This document shows positions 17,488-27,004 of a DNA stretch of 43,577 bases, one piece after another. The notes beneath the pieces are model-generated. The model did no database searches, was not told the DNA's origin, and was given only the letters and a program-made list of their open reading frames with translations. The translations under genes were made by a program, and so were the position numbers. The stretch is from Flavobacteriales bacterium (GTDB lineage Bacteria; Bacteroidota; Bacteroidia; Flavobacteriales_E; Vicingaceae): NCBI GenBank assembly GCA_013359255.1, contig JABWCF010000020.1:1-43577 (forward strand). The letters are read 5' to 3'. The number at the start of each line of letters is the position of its first letter. The stretch's first letter is position 1.

Positions 17488-18615
17488 CTATATCTTTCTG
17501 CCTTTCCAATACATAGGCGTTACAAAATTTAACAGCAACAAAACAAATAAATAAAACGGGTAAATAATAACAGAGGGTAAAAATACCTTTAATAATTTGG
17601 TTTTTTTCATTTGTTTAGCCCCCAAAAATATAAAACAATAGTCAATACCACATTTAATTGCAAAAATGATTAGACAAAGCCCTATTCTTTTATAGTTAAA
17701 AATGCCCCAGAGAAACATAAGTAAAAGCAGAATATTAGTTACTCCTATTAAAAGCATCATGTAATTAACCGAAATATTCTTGTAATATACCGACTTTGAC
17801 GCCCAACGTAACCTCTGATGTAATATTTCCTTTAGCGTGTACGGAATATTGGTGTAAACCACCGATTCTTCGTTCTTCAATGCTTTTATTCCTTCGGGAT
17901 AATGTGCTGCAAAGGCGTGTAATGTAAATACATCATCGCCCGAGGCCGATTGGTTTCCTATAATTTTTTTTTCGATTTTTAAATACCCTTCTTTTCTAAA
18001 GGCCATGTTTGCGGCATTACAATAAACCGGTTTTTGGCGATTTGCCATTGCTATACCGGCACACATCATGGTTAAAAATTCTAATGAAAAAAAAGCATGG
18101 AAAAAACTTTTTTCATTTTGGTATAAAACCGGGGCAAACACAAAGTGTGTATTTGGGGTAAATGCTCTTGCCAGTTCGATTAGCCATTGCTCCGTAAATA
18201 TACAATCGGCATCGGTGGTTATAATTAGTTCTCCATTTGCCAGTGTTATTGCTTTTTTTAATGCCATTTTTTTCCCTTTTTCATTGGCAGAAAGTGATAC
18301 TACCTGATAGGTAGAGTGGAGATTATTTTCTGAAATAAAATGATTTATTTTTTGCAAAGAATCGTCCTCCGAGTGATCATTAACTAGAATAACCTCCCAG
18401 CGTAAGGATTCGCATTTCTGTTTTTTTAAGGCATTTAAACAGTGTAAAATATTTTCTGTTTCGTTTCTGAATGGTACTATAACGGTAGCCGAATCAATGG
18501 TGCTTTTCCCGGAAGAAAGAGGAGTTTCTTTTTTAAAAAACAATGCAAGTTTTAGGAAAAACAGAGAATACACAACGATTAGCACAAGAGCTGCAGCCGG
18601 CAAAATAACATCCAT
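17488..18615 (-). CDS. Membrane GT2-family glycosyltransferase
   Basis: A 375-residue family 2 glycosyltransferase with one N-terminal helix (about 4-26), a GT-A catalytic domain and two or three C-terminal helices (about 285-370). Visible motifs: TVIVPFRNE at the start of the nucleotide-sugar fold, LVNDHSEDDS, the DxD-like TTDADCIF, a conserved SGDDVF segment and the LHQRLRWASKS box (Q/RxxRW) of processive-type enzymes. The sugar donor and acceptor cannot be inferred. It is divergent from ruvC over a 52-nt spacer and followed by the permease, a neighbour with no obvious functional link. Confidence 0.92.
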   Translation of the reverse strand: MDVILPAAALVLIVVYSLFFLKLALFFKKETPLSSGKSTIDSATVIVPFRNETENILHCLNALKKQKCESLRWEVILVNDHSEDDSLQKINHFISENNLHSTYQVVSLSANEKGKKMALKKAITLANGELIITTDADCIFTEQWLIELARAFTPNTHFVFAPVLYQNEKSFFHAFFSLEFLTMMCAGIAMANRQKPVYCNAANMAFRKEGYLKIEKKIIGNQSASGDDVFTLHAFAAHYPEGIKALKNEESVVYTNIPYTLKEILHQRLRWASKSVYYKNISVNYMMLLIGVTNILLLLMFLWGIFNYKRIGLCLIIFAIKCGIDYCFIFLGAKQMKKTKLLKVFLPSVIIYPFYLFVLLLLNFVTPMYWKGRKI

Positions 18616-18650
18616 TACACGGTTAAATTTATTTCTAATTCAATTATATC

Positions 18651-18658
18651 TACCTTTG
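18651..18658 (+). promoter_or_regulatory. -7 promoter box (TACCTTTG) of ruvC
   Basis: Exact TAnnTTTG match nine nt before the ruvC ATG at 18668. With the G at -7, the transcript would start at about 18665, leaving a leader of about three bases. Confidence 0.5.
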
Positions 18659-18667
18659 CTTTACGGC

Positions 18668-19237
18668 ATGAATAACAGCGATAAAGATAAGGTAATTTTG
18701 GGTATTGACCCCGGTACAAATGTAATGGGATATGGTTTAATTAGCGTTAAAAACACAAGCCCTACACTCATCACTCTAGGAGTAATTCACTTAAAAAAAT
18801 ACGAAGAACACAGCCAGAAATTATTACAAATTTTTCATAAAACGCTTTCCATTATAAACCAGTACAAGCCCGATGAAATGGCCATTGAAGCACCTTTTTA
18901 CGGCAAAAACATTCAGTCTATGCTAAAGCTTGGGAGAGCACAAGGGGTTTGTTTGGCTGCTGCACTGTCAAAAAATATTCCGGTATTTGAGTACGCCCCA
19001 AAAAAAATAAAACAATCGGTTACAGGTAAAGGTACAGCTAGTAAAGAACAAGTGGCTTCTATGTTGCAAAGTATATTAAAACATGAATTAAACGAAAAGT
19101 TTTTTGATGCTACCGATGCCTTGGCTGCAGCTCTTTGTCATCTGTTTCAAAATTCGGGAGCAGGTAATATTGGTATAGGTAAGAAAAAAAATTCGTGGGA
19201 TGCCTTTATAAAATCAAATCCGGGAAGAGTGAAATAA
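18668..19237 (+). CDS. ruvC: Holliday junction resolvase RuvC
   Basis: A 189-residue endonuclease that resolves Holliday junctions with RuvAB. Catalytic acids are at Asp14 (LGIDPGTNVMGYG), Glu74 (MAIEAPFYGKN), Asp147 and Asp150 (FFDATDALAAAL), with the same spacing as in E. coli RuvC. The LKLGRAQGVCLAAAL and TGKGTASKEQV segments are also typical. The ATG at 18668 is used because the N-terminus then fits the family and a -7 box lies just before it; the frame is open upstream but inside the glycosyltransferase gene. A hairpin terminator follows. RuvA and RuvB are not in the window. Confidence 0.96.
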   Translation: MNNSDKDKVILGIDPGTNVMGYGLISVKNTSPTLITLGVIHLKKYEEHSQKLLQIFHKTLSIINQYKPDEMAIEAPFYGKNIQSMLKLGRAQGVCLAAALSKNIPVFEYAPKKIKQSVTGKGTASKEQVASMLQSILKHELNEKFFDATDALAAALCHLFQNSGAGNIGIGKKKNSWDAFIKSNPGRVK

Positions 19238-19296
19238 ATAGTAAAAAATCTTGTTCTGAACTTAGGCTATTGAATACTTTTTAAGGGAAGAATAAA

Positions 19297-19330
19297 TAAA
19301 AAACGCCCGAAAAATTCGGGCGTTTTTTAT
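19297..19330. terminator. Bidirectional intrinsic terminator
   Basis: Perfect stem CGCCCGAA/TTCGGGCG (19304-19322) with an AAA loop, preceded by an A-run and followed by six T. It sits between the convergent ruvC and glycine-rich genes and can end both transcripts. Confidence 0.88.
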
Positions 19331-19344
19331 TTGCTATTTGTGAA

Positions 19345-20949
19345 TTAATTCTTAATCAATTTCTGTATTTGTTTTCGATTTTCATTTTGCAGCGTAAGGA
19401 AATACATTCCCTTACTGAAATGACTTATATCTATTACAATGTTTCTTTGGTTCGCCTCCGGAACATATTGTAAAACAACCTTGCCCGCATAATCTGTAAT
19501 TACCAACTGCATATTTTTATACTCTTCATTTATTTGAATCATTAATTGATGGTTTGCAGGATTAGGCTGAACGGTAAAAAATGTTTGTTTTTCAGTTTCG
19601 TTTATACCTCCACATACTTCAACCGTTACTGTAAAATCGCAGGTATCTTTATTACCACTAGCATCGGTTACCACAAAAACTAAGTTGTAGTTGCCTACAT
19701 CGAAGCTGCTGCCTAAGGTGGGGCCGTTTGTTTGGGTTACAGTAGCTCCGGGGCAGTTATCGCTGCCGATAATATTGGCATTGTACACTCCCCAACAAAT
19801 GGTAGTATCATTTGGGCAAATAATGGTTGGTGCTTCATTATCAACTACGGTTACGGTAAACGAACAGCTATCTGCATTACCTAAACCATCTTCTACTTTA
19901 AAACTATTGGTAGTAATTCCTACAGGAAAAGTGGCTCCATCGGGCAATCCTCCAGTTTGTGTGGTAATAGCAGTACCGCCTGTCCATGATAAAATTATTT
20001 GTCCGTTATTCGTTTTTGCCCCAGCTGTAAATGATGTGTTAGTTAGTGTTCCCGACCAAGAAGAGCCTCCTCCTCCACCTCCGCTTCCGCAGTTTCCAAC
20101 CGAAGAGCCTCCTCCGCCATAGTAACCGCCTCCACCACCAGATGTGCCTCCGTATGTATTGTAACAAATACCGTTTTCCCAAGTATCGCCATTTCCCCCT
20201 ACACCTAAAGTTCCAATTTGCCCACATGTACTGGTATAACAGGTATTACAAGAGCCATTACCTCCACTGTTAAGCCCTCCTCCTCCGGCACCACCGGAGT
20301 GGCAACTAGAATTTCCCGAACCTCCATTTAACCCTCCGGGTGTTCCGGCACCACCATATCCCCCGGCACCACCTCCTCCACAATAATTGGCACCACAAGA
20401 GCCTCCGCCTCCGTGCCCTCCCTGATGATTTCCTACATCTGTTTGTCCACCGCCACCACCTCCTCCGGCAACAATTACTCTGTTTGCTAACGCAGTGCCT
20501 CCCACTCTTACATCAGATGCCCCTCCTCCGTTTCTAAGCACAGCGGCATGACCCAAGCCACCACCATTGTATCCATTTTTGCCCCCTACATAAATATTTA
20601 ACACTTGTCCTGGTGTTACTGTTAAGTCTCCTTTCACATAGCCTCCTAACCCTCCGTTGCCGCCTTCTCCTTGTGCTCCCCATACTTCAGTGGTAATTTT
20701 TGTAACTCCTGCTGGTACTGTAAATGTTTGTGCTGAGCCTGTATAGCTAAATGTTTGCGTTCCTGAGCCACAAGGGTTAGAGCCTACTGGCGTAACATAA
20801 TTTACCACTGCACCGCATGTGCCAGGGGCGTTATTTGCCGTAATATTACTTGGGCAGGTTATTTGAGGGCATTGAGAAAACCCTATTTGCAATGCCAGTA
20901 ACCCGAATGCAAATAATACTGCTTTTTTAAAAATGTGTAGAGATTTCAT
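19345..20949 (-). CDS. T9SS-exported glycine-rich/HYR surface protein
   Basis: A 534-residue secreted protein: signal peptide 1-25 (KAVLFAFGLLALQIGFSQ), then the first half of an HYR domain (27-61, CPSNIT...CGAVVNY), then a Gly-rich domain (62-326) opening QTFTVPAGVTKITTEVWGAQG with many GGGGG runs and about eight Cys. The second half of the same HYR domain follows (329-372, QTGGLPDGATFPVG...CSFTVTVVDNEAP), then a complete HYR domain (374-445) and a T9SS type A sorting domain (455-534, VQPNPANHQL... FSKGMYFLTLQ...KLIKN). It is expected to be exported by the T9SS and attached to the surface or released. The Gly-rich part resembles the domain of ALK/LTK receptors and some adhesins. The gene lies 30 nt downstream of the GDSL lipoprotein gene, and its paralogue is at 1-965. 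Confidence 0.92.
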   Translation of the reverse strand: MKSLHIFKKAVLFAFGLLALQIGFSQCPQITCPSNITANNAPGTCGAVVNYVTPVGSNPCGSGTQTFSYTGSAQTFTVPAGVTKITTEVWGAQGEGGNGGLGGYVKGDLTVTPGQVLNIYVGGKNGYNGGGLGHAAVLRNGGGASDVRVGGTALANRVIVAGGGGGGGQTDVGNHQGGHGGGGSCGANYCGGGGAGGYGGAGTPGGLNGGSGNSSCHSGGAGGGGLNSGGNGSCNTCYTSTCGQIGTLGVGGNGDTWENGICYNTYGGTSGGGGGYYGGGGSSVGNCGSGGGGGGSSWSGTLTNTSFTAGAKTNNGQIILSWTGGTAITTQTGGLPDGATFPVGITTNSFKVEDGLGNADSCSFTVTVVDNEAPTIICPNDTTICWGVYNANIIGSDNCPGATVTQTNGPTLGSSFDVGNYNLVFVVTDASGNKDTCDFTVTVEVCGGINETEKQTFFTVQPNPANHQLMIQINEEYKNMQLVITDYAGKVVLQYVPEANQRNIVIDISHFSKGMYFLTLQNENRKQIQKLIKN

Positions 20950-20979
20950 ATCTATTGGTTTTAATTGTTTCTTTCAATG

Positions 20980-22365
20980 TTACGGAAAAATGATTCCCTT
21001 GTATTTTCCTGTTTCAACCAAGGGTAAATTAGATCCATAAAATTGATTTATGGTTCTTATAAATTCGTTGGCTACTAATGCATAACCCCGTTGATTGGGG
21101 TGTACAGCATCTAATGAAAATGCACCGCCCTCAATGTATTTTACACTGAATTCTATTCCATCTACCTTCATTCCTTTTTCAAAGGTCTTCATATATTCAT
21201 ACATATCGGCAACGGCAACATTGTATTTTTTTGCCGTGTTTTTGATATGGTTATTCAATATAATGGTATGATTTTTTGCTGCTGCAACTTCAGAATAATC
21301 TAATACCTGCGTGTGTAAAATTGGGTTACCTGCACTGTTTCCGTGTTTGTTTTCTTCTATGTTTGTTATGGCATTGAGTAAAACCATATCATCGTTTGTC
21401 ATGGCTCGCACATTGCTGTTTCCGTCTTGAATCCAAACCTCAGCCACTCCTAGTTTTTCTTTAATTACATCGGGGGTAAGAGTGGTAAATAGAGGAATTG
21501 ATGTAACATCGGGGATGGTGGCACATACGCCTTTGGCACCGCGAGAAGTAAAGGCGAGTAGAACGGAATCATATTTTTGTCTGAATTCTTCGGGATCCGA
21601 TAATCCAACTGCCTTATAGTTAGCTATATTTGGAGGTAGAACAAAAGGAGGAACGGGAAATCCTAAAATATTTTCAACCATTTGAGCAACCGTCATATCT
21701 TGCCCCCCGCCAGAAGCGTAGCCTAATACATCGTTATTGCCGAGCCAGCAGGTAAAAAAAGTAGCGTTGCTTTGTTTTATATGGTCTAGGTAGGTGAGTG
21801 TATTGGGGGGCTGGCCGAAACTTAAAAACCGTGAAAAAGGGTTTGTTCCAAAACTTCCAAAACCCGGAATATTGATGCTGTTTAAAATAATATTGTTTAT
21901 AGTTGCTTGTTCGGTATTTAGGGCAACGCAATCTACTAGTCGCACTCCTGAAATTCCTAGATTGCTATAAAATCCGGGGGCACTTTGTGTTCCCCAATTG
22001 CTCCACGTGGCATCGGCAGCGTAGCCTCCTGGGTCGGAAGCTGACACCACTTCTATTTTACCGTTTATGTATTTCAGATGCCTATAGCCAGAGCCATTTC
22101 CTTGTGCTAAAGGTTGAACAAATGTTTTCATGGAGGGAGAAACCATTCGCATTTGTGCCGCTAATAATGCAGGATAAGAGTTTCTCTGTGTGGCTTCGTA
22201 AAGGCCTTCGTCTTGATAACCTTGGGTAAGCGAGTTCCCTACTGAAATATAATTAGTGAAATCAGCAGTCCCAGTATTGGGCTCAAAATCTGAAAATTGT
22301 GTTTTCTTACATGAGTTAAGTAATACAACAAAGAAGAGGCTTGTAAAAAATATTATTTTATTCAT
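20980..22365 (-). CDS. SGNH/GDSL-type hydrolase lipoprotein
   Basis: A 461-residue lipoprotein: signal peptide ending at lipobox Cys19 (VLLNSCKK), then a long SGNH hydrolase domain. Block I is GNSLTQG with nucleophile Ser45, block III is WLGNNDVLGY, and block V is DAVHPNQRGY with the catalytic Asp and His. The domain is longer than a plain GDSL esterase, with an insert between blocks I and III. It probably hydrolyses an ester (lipid or acetyl group) at the outer membrane. It follows the FadL gene by 36 nt; this FadL-GDSL pairing recurs in Bacteroidota as far as I know and suggests hydrolysis coupled to uptake of a lipid-like substrate. Confidence 0.9.
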   Translation of the reverse strand: MNKIIFFTSLFFVVLLNSCKKTQFSDFEPNTGTADFTNYISVGNSLTQGYQDEGLYEATQRNSYPALLAAQMRMVSPSMKTFVQPLAQGNGSGYRHLKYINGKIEVVSASDPGGYAADATWSNWGTQSAPGFYSNLGISGVRLVDCVALNTEQATINNIILNSINIPGFGSFGTNPFSRFLSFGQPPNTLTYLDHIKQSNATFFTCWLGNNDVLGYASGGGQDMTVAQMVENILGFPVPPFVLPPNIANYKAVGLSDPEEFRQKYDSVLLAFTSRGAKGVCATIPDVTSIPLFTTLTPDVIKEKLGVAEVWIQDGNSNVRAMTNDDMVLLNAITNIEENKHGNSAGNPILHTQVLDYSEVAAAKNHTIILNNHIKNTAKKYNVAVADMYEYMKTFEKGMKVDGIEFSVKYIEGGAFSLDAVHPNQRGYALVANEFIRTINQFYGSNLPLVETGKYKGIIFP

Positions 22366-22401
22366 ATCGTAATTTTTCTTTTTGTTCTTTGAGATTTTTT
22401 T

Positions 22402-23691
22402 CTAATCAATTGAAGGGGCCGATTCTTTTTTCTTTTCATTCTTATCTAGTTTAATATTTATTCCCAAACCAAATACGTTTACAATTCTGCGATAATCGGC
22501 TGTAAAACCTTCTGCATCTAAAGAAGCATTCATGCGCTCAAAACTGGAACGCAGAAAAGAAAAATCGGCCGAGAGGGTTTCATTTATTTTAATGCCCGCA
22601 CCCAAAGTAACTCCAACATGTGAGTTGTCGGGTAATTCCGGACTAACGAACCCATTTTGAATAGGGGTTTGGTCAGCATAAACTCCTGCACGCAAACTAT
22701 ATTTTTCTTTCCATGTAAAATCTATTCCAACGCGGTGAGTCGGAGAGTTTTTCCACTCTTTAGCCGTTTTCGAATCAGGGGTAAGTTCATTTTCAAAATC
22801 AAAGGCAAGAGTATCATATACCGACCAAAACGTGTAATTAAAATCGTATACAAATTGAATCGAATATTTATCGGCATCGGTAAACTTTATATTAAATCCG
22901 GTGGTAAATACGGCAGGAAGTGTTAATTCTGATGTAAATTTTTGCGATGCAGGAAATTTATCTTGCAGAGAAACGGGAATATCGGCAAATTCAACAGTTC
23001 CTTTTTTTAGTTTTAAGTTCAACGAAGAACGATACGATGCAGCCACTCCTACTTTTGTGTTCCATTTCTCTCCTTGTTTTTCGTATACGTTTGAATGAAC
23101 CCCGATGTTAAATCCCACGCTATTACCGGAGCCCTTTAAACGGGCTGTTCCATAATCGGTAGTAGCAGAACTTACCGGAATAGCTTTGTTGTATGTAAAT
23201 ATACCGTTAGTATATACAAAACCAGCACCCACACTTATTTTTTCATGTAACAAATACGAAACTGTAGGCTGAAACATAAAAGTTTTTAACGAAATATTTT
23301 GTACAATATAACGACCTTGCCAGGTATCTTCGAAAGAAGAACTTGAGCCAAACTGATTGTTTACTCCAAATCCTACATTTAATTTTTCTTTTAATCGATA
23401 GGAATAATAAAAATGTATAGGGGTAGAATTTTTACTGGTTTGATCTATATTGCTGTACACCTTCGTACGCAAGGAAACAGCCGGAGAAATAAGTGTTCCG
23501 CCCAAAGTAAACTGATGTCCTTTTAAATTAGCCATTCCTCCCGGATTATAAAATAAACTGCTGGCATCGGAACAAATGGATGAAAATGCACCGCCCATAC
23601 CTGTAGCCTTATGACTTTGCATATTAATTTGAAATCCTCCGGCAAAAACAGAATAAAACGAAAACGAAAAAAGAATGGTAAGAATTTTCAT
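22402..23691 (-). CDS. OmpP1/FadL/TodX family outer-membrane transporter
   Basis: A 429-residue outer-membrane beta-barrel of the FadL family, importers of long-chain fatty acids and other hydrophobic compounds. The signal peptide (MKILTILFSFSFYSVFA) is followed directly by the conserved N-terminal plug segment GGFQINMQSHKATGMGGAFSS and the SLFYNPGGMA motif. Alternating hydrophobic strands run to the end, ending VNVFGLGINIKL and a polar tail (KNEKKKESAPSID). The usual terminal Phe is lacking, as a tail follows the last strand. It is the first gene of a likely FadL-GDSL-glycine-rich operon on the minus strand. Confidence 0.93.
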   Translation of the reverse strand: MKILTILFSFSFYSVFAGGFQINMQSHKATGMGGAFSSICSDASSLFYNPGGMANLKGHQFTLGGTLISPAVSLRTKVYSNIDQTSKNSTPIHFYYSYRLKEKLNVGFGVNNQFGSSSSFEDTWQGRYIVQNISLKTFMFQPTVSYLLHEKISVGAGFVYTNGIFTYNKAIPVSSATTDYGTARLKGSGNSVGFNIGVHSNVYEKQGEKWNTKVGVAASYRSSLNLKLKKGTVEFADIPVSLQDKFPASQKFTSELTLPAVFTTGFNIKFTDADKYSIQFVYDFNYTFWSVYDTLAFDFENELTPDSKTAKEWKNSPTHRVGIDFTWKEKYSLRAGVYADQTPIQNGFVSPELPDNSHVGVTLGAGIKINETLSADFSFLRSSFERMNASLDAEGFTADYRRIVNVFGLGINIKLDKNEKKKESAPSID

Positions 23692-23742
23692 AATTTAAAA
23701 AATGTAAGGTAAATGTAAATTAAAAATCAAGAAATACAACAC

Positions 23743-24654
23743 TTAATAGAATAAATATTTGTATTCAAAAATGGTAATTAAATTAGTAGATACCTCTTTT
23801 ACTAAAGTAGCCTTAACCAACATGGTTTTTTCATCGAGCAAATATTGTTTAACTGTTGAATGTTTTCCGTTTTTGAAAATATTTTCTTCCAGTAAATTTC
23901 CAGCCTCATCATATTTATAGGTAGTTTCTGTAACCGATATTACGTCAGCCACCGCCTCTTCAGTTAACTTGGCAAGCAACCCTTTTTCGTTGTAAGTATA
24001 CACATAAGAAAAACGGTTATTCCCGATAATATAAATGGCATCGGATGAAATTAAATAACCATTGGCATTGGTATTAATAATGTCTTCGCGGTAAATATTG
24101 CCGTAGGCGTTGTAGTATTTCTTTTTTACTTGTGTGGAGGTAAGTTGGGTGTAGGTATATGTTTCAGACGAAATTTCGTATCGTTTCTCCATTTCAAAAT
24201 TTACCTTAGAAGGGTTGCTGTTTTCGTAGCGGCAATACGTTTGTTTAATTATGTTTCCACTAGTATCAAATGTATATTCATTACCATAATACCCATTGGC
24301 ATCGGTTTTAAGCACCCTATTTATTCTATTATTAGAGTCGTATAAATACATAATGAGCAAGGTATCTTTGCTTCCGTTCGACAAGCCAAACACTTTAAAC
24401 TGTTTGGCCAGTAAGCCATTTTCGTAAAACTCGAAATGCATATATTCTCCTTTACTACGAATGATATCCAACTCTTTTTTTGTAGAAACTTTACCGTAAA
24501 ACGATTTGATTTGATTTTTTCTAATAAATTCCTCGCGAAAAAAAGGCATATCAGAAAATAACGATTTTCGTGCATCGAGCATTTGCGCCTCCGTAATCGA
24601 GAAAAAGCCCATAAATGTGAGAAAAAGAAAAAAAGCCTTTTGCATATTAAACAT
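23743..24654 (-). CDS. Secreted protein with YD/RHS-like repeats
   Basis: A 303-residue exported protein with signal peptide (MQKAFFLFLTFMGFFSITEA). The body consists of short beta repeats of the pattern YxYNExGLLAKL, TYKYDEAGNLLEE, YLYDSNNRINRVL and YTFDTSGNIIKQ, at about 20-25 residue spacing. These resemble YD repeats of RHS-type shells, but the protein is far too short for a toxin cocoon and has no variable C-terminal domain. Two ATG codons are possible, at 24654 and 24645; the second begins the signal peptide directly. No sorting domain is visible, so it may be periplasmic or outer-membrane associated. It is divergent from the T9SS gene at 24819. Confidence 0.83.
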   Translation of the reverse strand: MFNMQKAFFLFLTFMGFFSITEAQMLDARKSLFSDMPFFREEFIRKNQIKSFYGKVSTKKELDIIRSKGEYMHFEFYENGLLAKQFKVFGLSNGSKDTLLIMYLYDSNNRINRVLKTDANGYYGNEYTFDTSGNIIKQTYCRYENSNPSKVNFEMEKRYEISSETYTYTQLTSTQVKKKYYNAYGNIYREDIINTNANGYLISSDAIYIIGNNRFSYVYTYNEKGLLAKLTEEAVADVISVTETTYKYDEAGNLLEENIFKNGKHSTVKQYLLDEKTMLVKATLVKEVSTNLITIFEYKYLFY

Positions 24655-24769
24655 TAAAAAGAGCTGCGAAGAAATAAAAGTTTTTTTATCCTTTTCGGCA
24701 ATTAAACATTCAAATATTAACTATTCTTGTTGAATAACTTTATGTTTTCAATAATGCCATTTTAAAGAA

Positions 24770-24799
24770 TTGAAAATCATATTATTTTTTGTACTTTTA
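24770..24799 (+). promoter_or_regulatory. Probable promoter (TTG-N19-TACTTTTA)
   Basis: A TTG (24770-24772) and a near-consensus -7 box with A in place of the final G (24792-24799), 19 nt apart, in the 164-nt divergent spacer. The GTG start of the next gene is 19 nt further down. This is a weaker match than the other boxes. Confidence 0.35.
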
Positions 24800-24818
24800 T
24801 GCGTTATATTTTAGCCTT

Positions 24819-26984
24819 GTGAACAAAAAAATATTTTTATATTTAGTTCTTTTAGTTTGGGGAGTTACCCTCACACACGCTACGCATTTAATTGGGGGCG
24901 AAATGTATTACGATTGCTTAGGCAATAACCAATATAAAATTACCCTAAAAATATACCGCGATTGTGGCCCTTCAAACACACAAGGAACAGGCTACGACCA
25001 AAATGCAGTGGTAGGGATTTACAACGCTTTCGGAGTTTTAGTAAAAACGGTTAATTTGCCTTTTCCGGGAGCCAATCAATTACCCATGAATTTAACTAAC
25101 CCTTGTTTAGTTGCTCCTCCCAATATTTGTGTAGAAGAAGCTATATATACCGGAATTACCGATTTGCCCCCATTAACAGGAGGTTACGATTTAGTATATC
25201 AGCGTTGTTGTCGTAATCCTACCATTCTCAATATTGTTACACCTGCAAGCTATGGTAACACGTACTGGGCCCATGTACCCGACCCTGGTATGGCGGTTTG
25301 TAACAGCAGTCCAAGATTTAAAAATTTTCCGCCCATTGCCATTTGCACGAATGATTTGTTAAATTTCGACCATTCTGCTACTGACCCTGACGGAGATGTG
25401 TTGATATATGAATTTTGTCGCCCCTATCATGGTGGTTCTTCCGGAAATCCTGCTCCAAACCCTCCGTCACCTCCTCCGTTTAACAACATCATTTGGATAG
25501 GTGGATTCAATGATAATTATCAAATTACTTCAAATCCAGCTTTTGCAATAAATGCATCAACGGGTAATTTAGTAGGTATGGCTACACAGCAAGGACAGTA
25601 CGTTATGGGAGTAAAAGTAAAAGAGTTCCGAAACGGAAACCTTCTTTCGGAAAATGTGCGCGACTTTCAGTTTAATGTGGCTCTATGTGATCCGGCAATC
25701 ATCTCCAGTATTTCTTCGCAAACCATTTTTTGTGACGGGCTTACGGTTTCATTTCAAAATAGTAGTCAAGGCTCTAGTTTTTACTTTTGGAATTTTGGAG
25801 ACCCTAACTCAACGGCCGATACTTCTAACTTAACCAATCCCACCTACACCTATTCCGACACCGGAACTTATACGGTAATGTTAGTTGCCAATCCGGGTTG
25901 GAGTTGTGCCGATACTTCGTATCAAACATTTGATGTACGATACAAGCTAAAACCCTCTTTTATACCTCCAAATCCTCAGTGTTTAAATGGCAATTCGTTT
26001 GACTTTTTTGCAGGCGGTTTGTATGATACCATTGCTGCCGAATTTCTGTGGGATTTCGGAATAAATGCTACCCCACCCTCTTCTACCGATGAAAACCCTC
26101 AGAATGTCTCATTCGATGTGGTCGGTTTTTTTCCGGTTACCTTAACGGTATCACAAGATGGTTGCACTCTTTCATACACCGATACGGTTAAAGTTTATCC
26201 GCATCCGGTTCCAGAATTTGATTTTCCGGGAGGATTAGCCTGCCAACCCTTTACCGTAAACCTAGTAAATCAATCGCAAGCATGGACGAATATGCAGTAT
26301 TTATGGGATTTTGGCGATGGCAATACCTCAACAGAACCTAACCCCATTCATACCTATTGGGATTCAGGCACCTATTCCGTTACATTAATTGTAACCACTT
26401 CTTATGGGTGCATAGACACCGTTACCATCACAAAGCCCAATATTTTCCATGTGTTTCCTCGCCCTGTTTCTTCTTTTACAGTTCAGCCCGAAGAACAGTC
26501 AATCTTTCAACCTTTTTTCAATACCTATAATTTTTCTAAACTTCACACCGCTTGTACATGGCTTTTTGGCGATGAAACTCTTATTGAAAGTTGCGATAAC
26601 CAATTTCATGAATATGCCGATAGTGGTTATTACCCCATTTCACTTATTACAATTAACGAGTTTGGCTGTACCGATACCCTAACCCGCATTGTTAGGGTAC
26701 ATCCTGAATTTGTATTCTTCATTCCAAACGCTTTTACCCCAGATGGGGATTGGAAAAACGAATTCTATTTACCCAAAATGATGGGAGTAAAAGAGTATGA
26801 ATTTTATATTTTTGACCGATGGGGGAAAGTGCTTTTTAATACTACTGAACAAGCCGAAGGGTGGAATGGAAAAGCCAATAATGGTTCGCCTATGCCGGTT
26901 GGTGTATATGTGTATTTGGCAAAAATAAAAGATGTATTCGGCAAAAACCACGAATACATTGGGCATGTTACATTAATTCGTTAA
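24819..26984 (+). CDS. PKD-repeat surface protein with gliding-motility (T9SS type B) C-terminal domain
   Basis: About 721 residues from the GTG at 24819 (signal peptide NKKIFLYLVLLVWGVTLTHA), preferred over a TTG at 24789 that only adds ten residues before the signal peptide. The N-terminal region opens HLIGGEMYYDCLGNNQYKIT with CCRNP and LNFDHSATDPDGD motifs, an architecture common in large Bacteroidota surface proteins. Four PKD-type repeats follow, marked by WNFGD, LWDFGI, LWDFGDGN and WLFGDE and their DSGTYSVTL-like ends. The last 88 residues are the CHU_C domain (FIPNAFTPDGDWKNEF..., FDRWGKVLF, PVGVYVYLAKI), which directs T9SS export. It is the first gene of a set with 27005. Confidence 0.92.
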   Translation: MNKKIFLYLVLLVWGVTLTHATHLIGGEMYYDCLGNNQYKITLKIYRDCGPSNTQGTGYDQNAVVGIYNAFGVLVKTVNLPFPGANQLPMNLTNPCLVAPPNICVEEAIYTGITDLPPLTGGYDLVYQRCCRNPTILNIVTPASYGNTYWAHVPDPGMAVCNSSPRFKNFPPIAICTNDLLNFDHSATDPDGDVLIYEFCRPYHGGSSGNPAPNPPSPPPFNNIIWIGGFNDNYQITSNPAFAINASTGNLVGMATQQGQYVMGVKVKEFRNGNLLSENVRDFQFNVALCDPAIISSISSQTIFCDGLTVSFQNSSQGSSFYFWNFGDPNSTADTSNLTNPTYTYSDTGTYTVMLVANPGWSCADTSYQTFDVRYKLKPSFIPPNPQCLNGNSFDFFAGGLYDTIAAEFLWDFGINATPPSSTDENPQNVSFDVVGFFPVTLTVSQDGCTLSYTDTVKVYPHPVPEFDFPGGLACQPFTVNLVNQSQAWTNMQYLWDFGDGNTSTEPNPIHTYWDSGTYSVTLIVTTSYGCIDTVTITKPNIFHVFPRPVSSFTVQPEEQSIFQPFFNTYNFSKLHTACTWLFGDETLIESCDNQFHEYADSGYYPISLITINEFGCTDTLTRIVRVHPEFVFFIPNAFTPDGDWKNEFYLPKMMGVKEYEFYIFDRWGKVLFNTTEQAEGWNGKANNGSPMPVGVYVYLAKIKDVFGKNHEYIGHVTLIR

Positions 26985-27004
26985 ATGAGCTAAATTTTAG
27001 AAAA

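Noticed and set aside
18497-18667. Longer RuvC starting about 57 codons earlier
   Set aside because: The extension lies inside the divergent glycosyltransferase gene and has no similarity to RuvC; the promoter box at 18651-18658 supports the ATG at 18668.
23743-24654. RHS/YD-repeat polymorphic toxin
   Set aside because: Only about 300 residues, no variable C-terminal toxin domain and no immunity gene nearby; the repeats look like those of ordinary secreted proteins.
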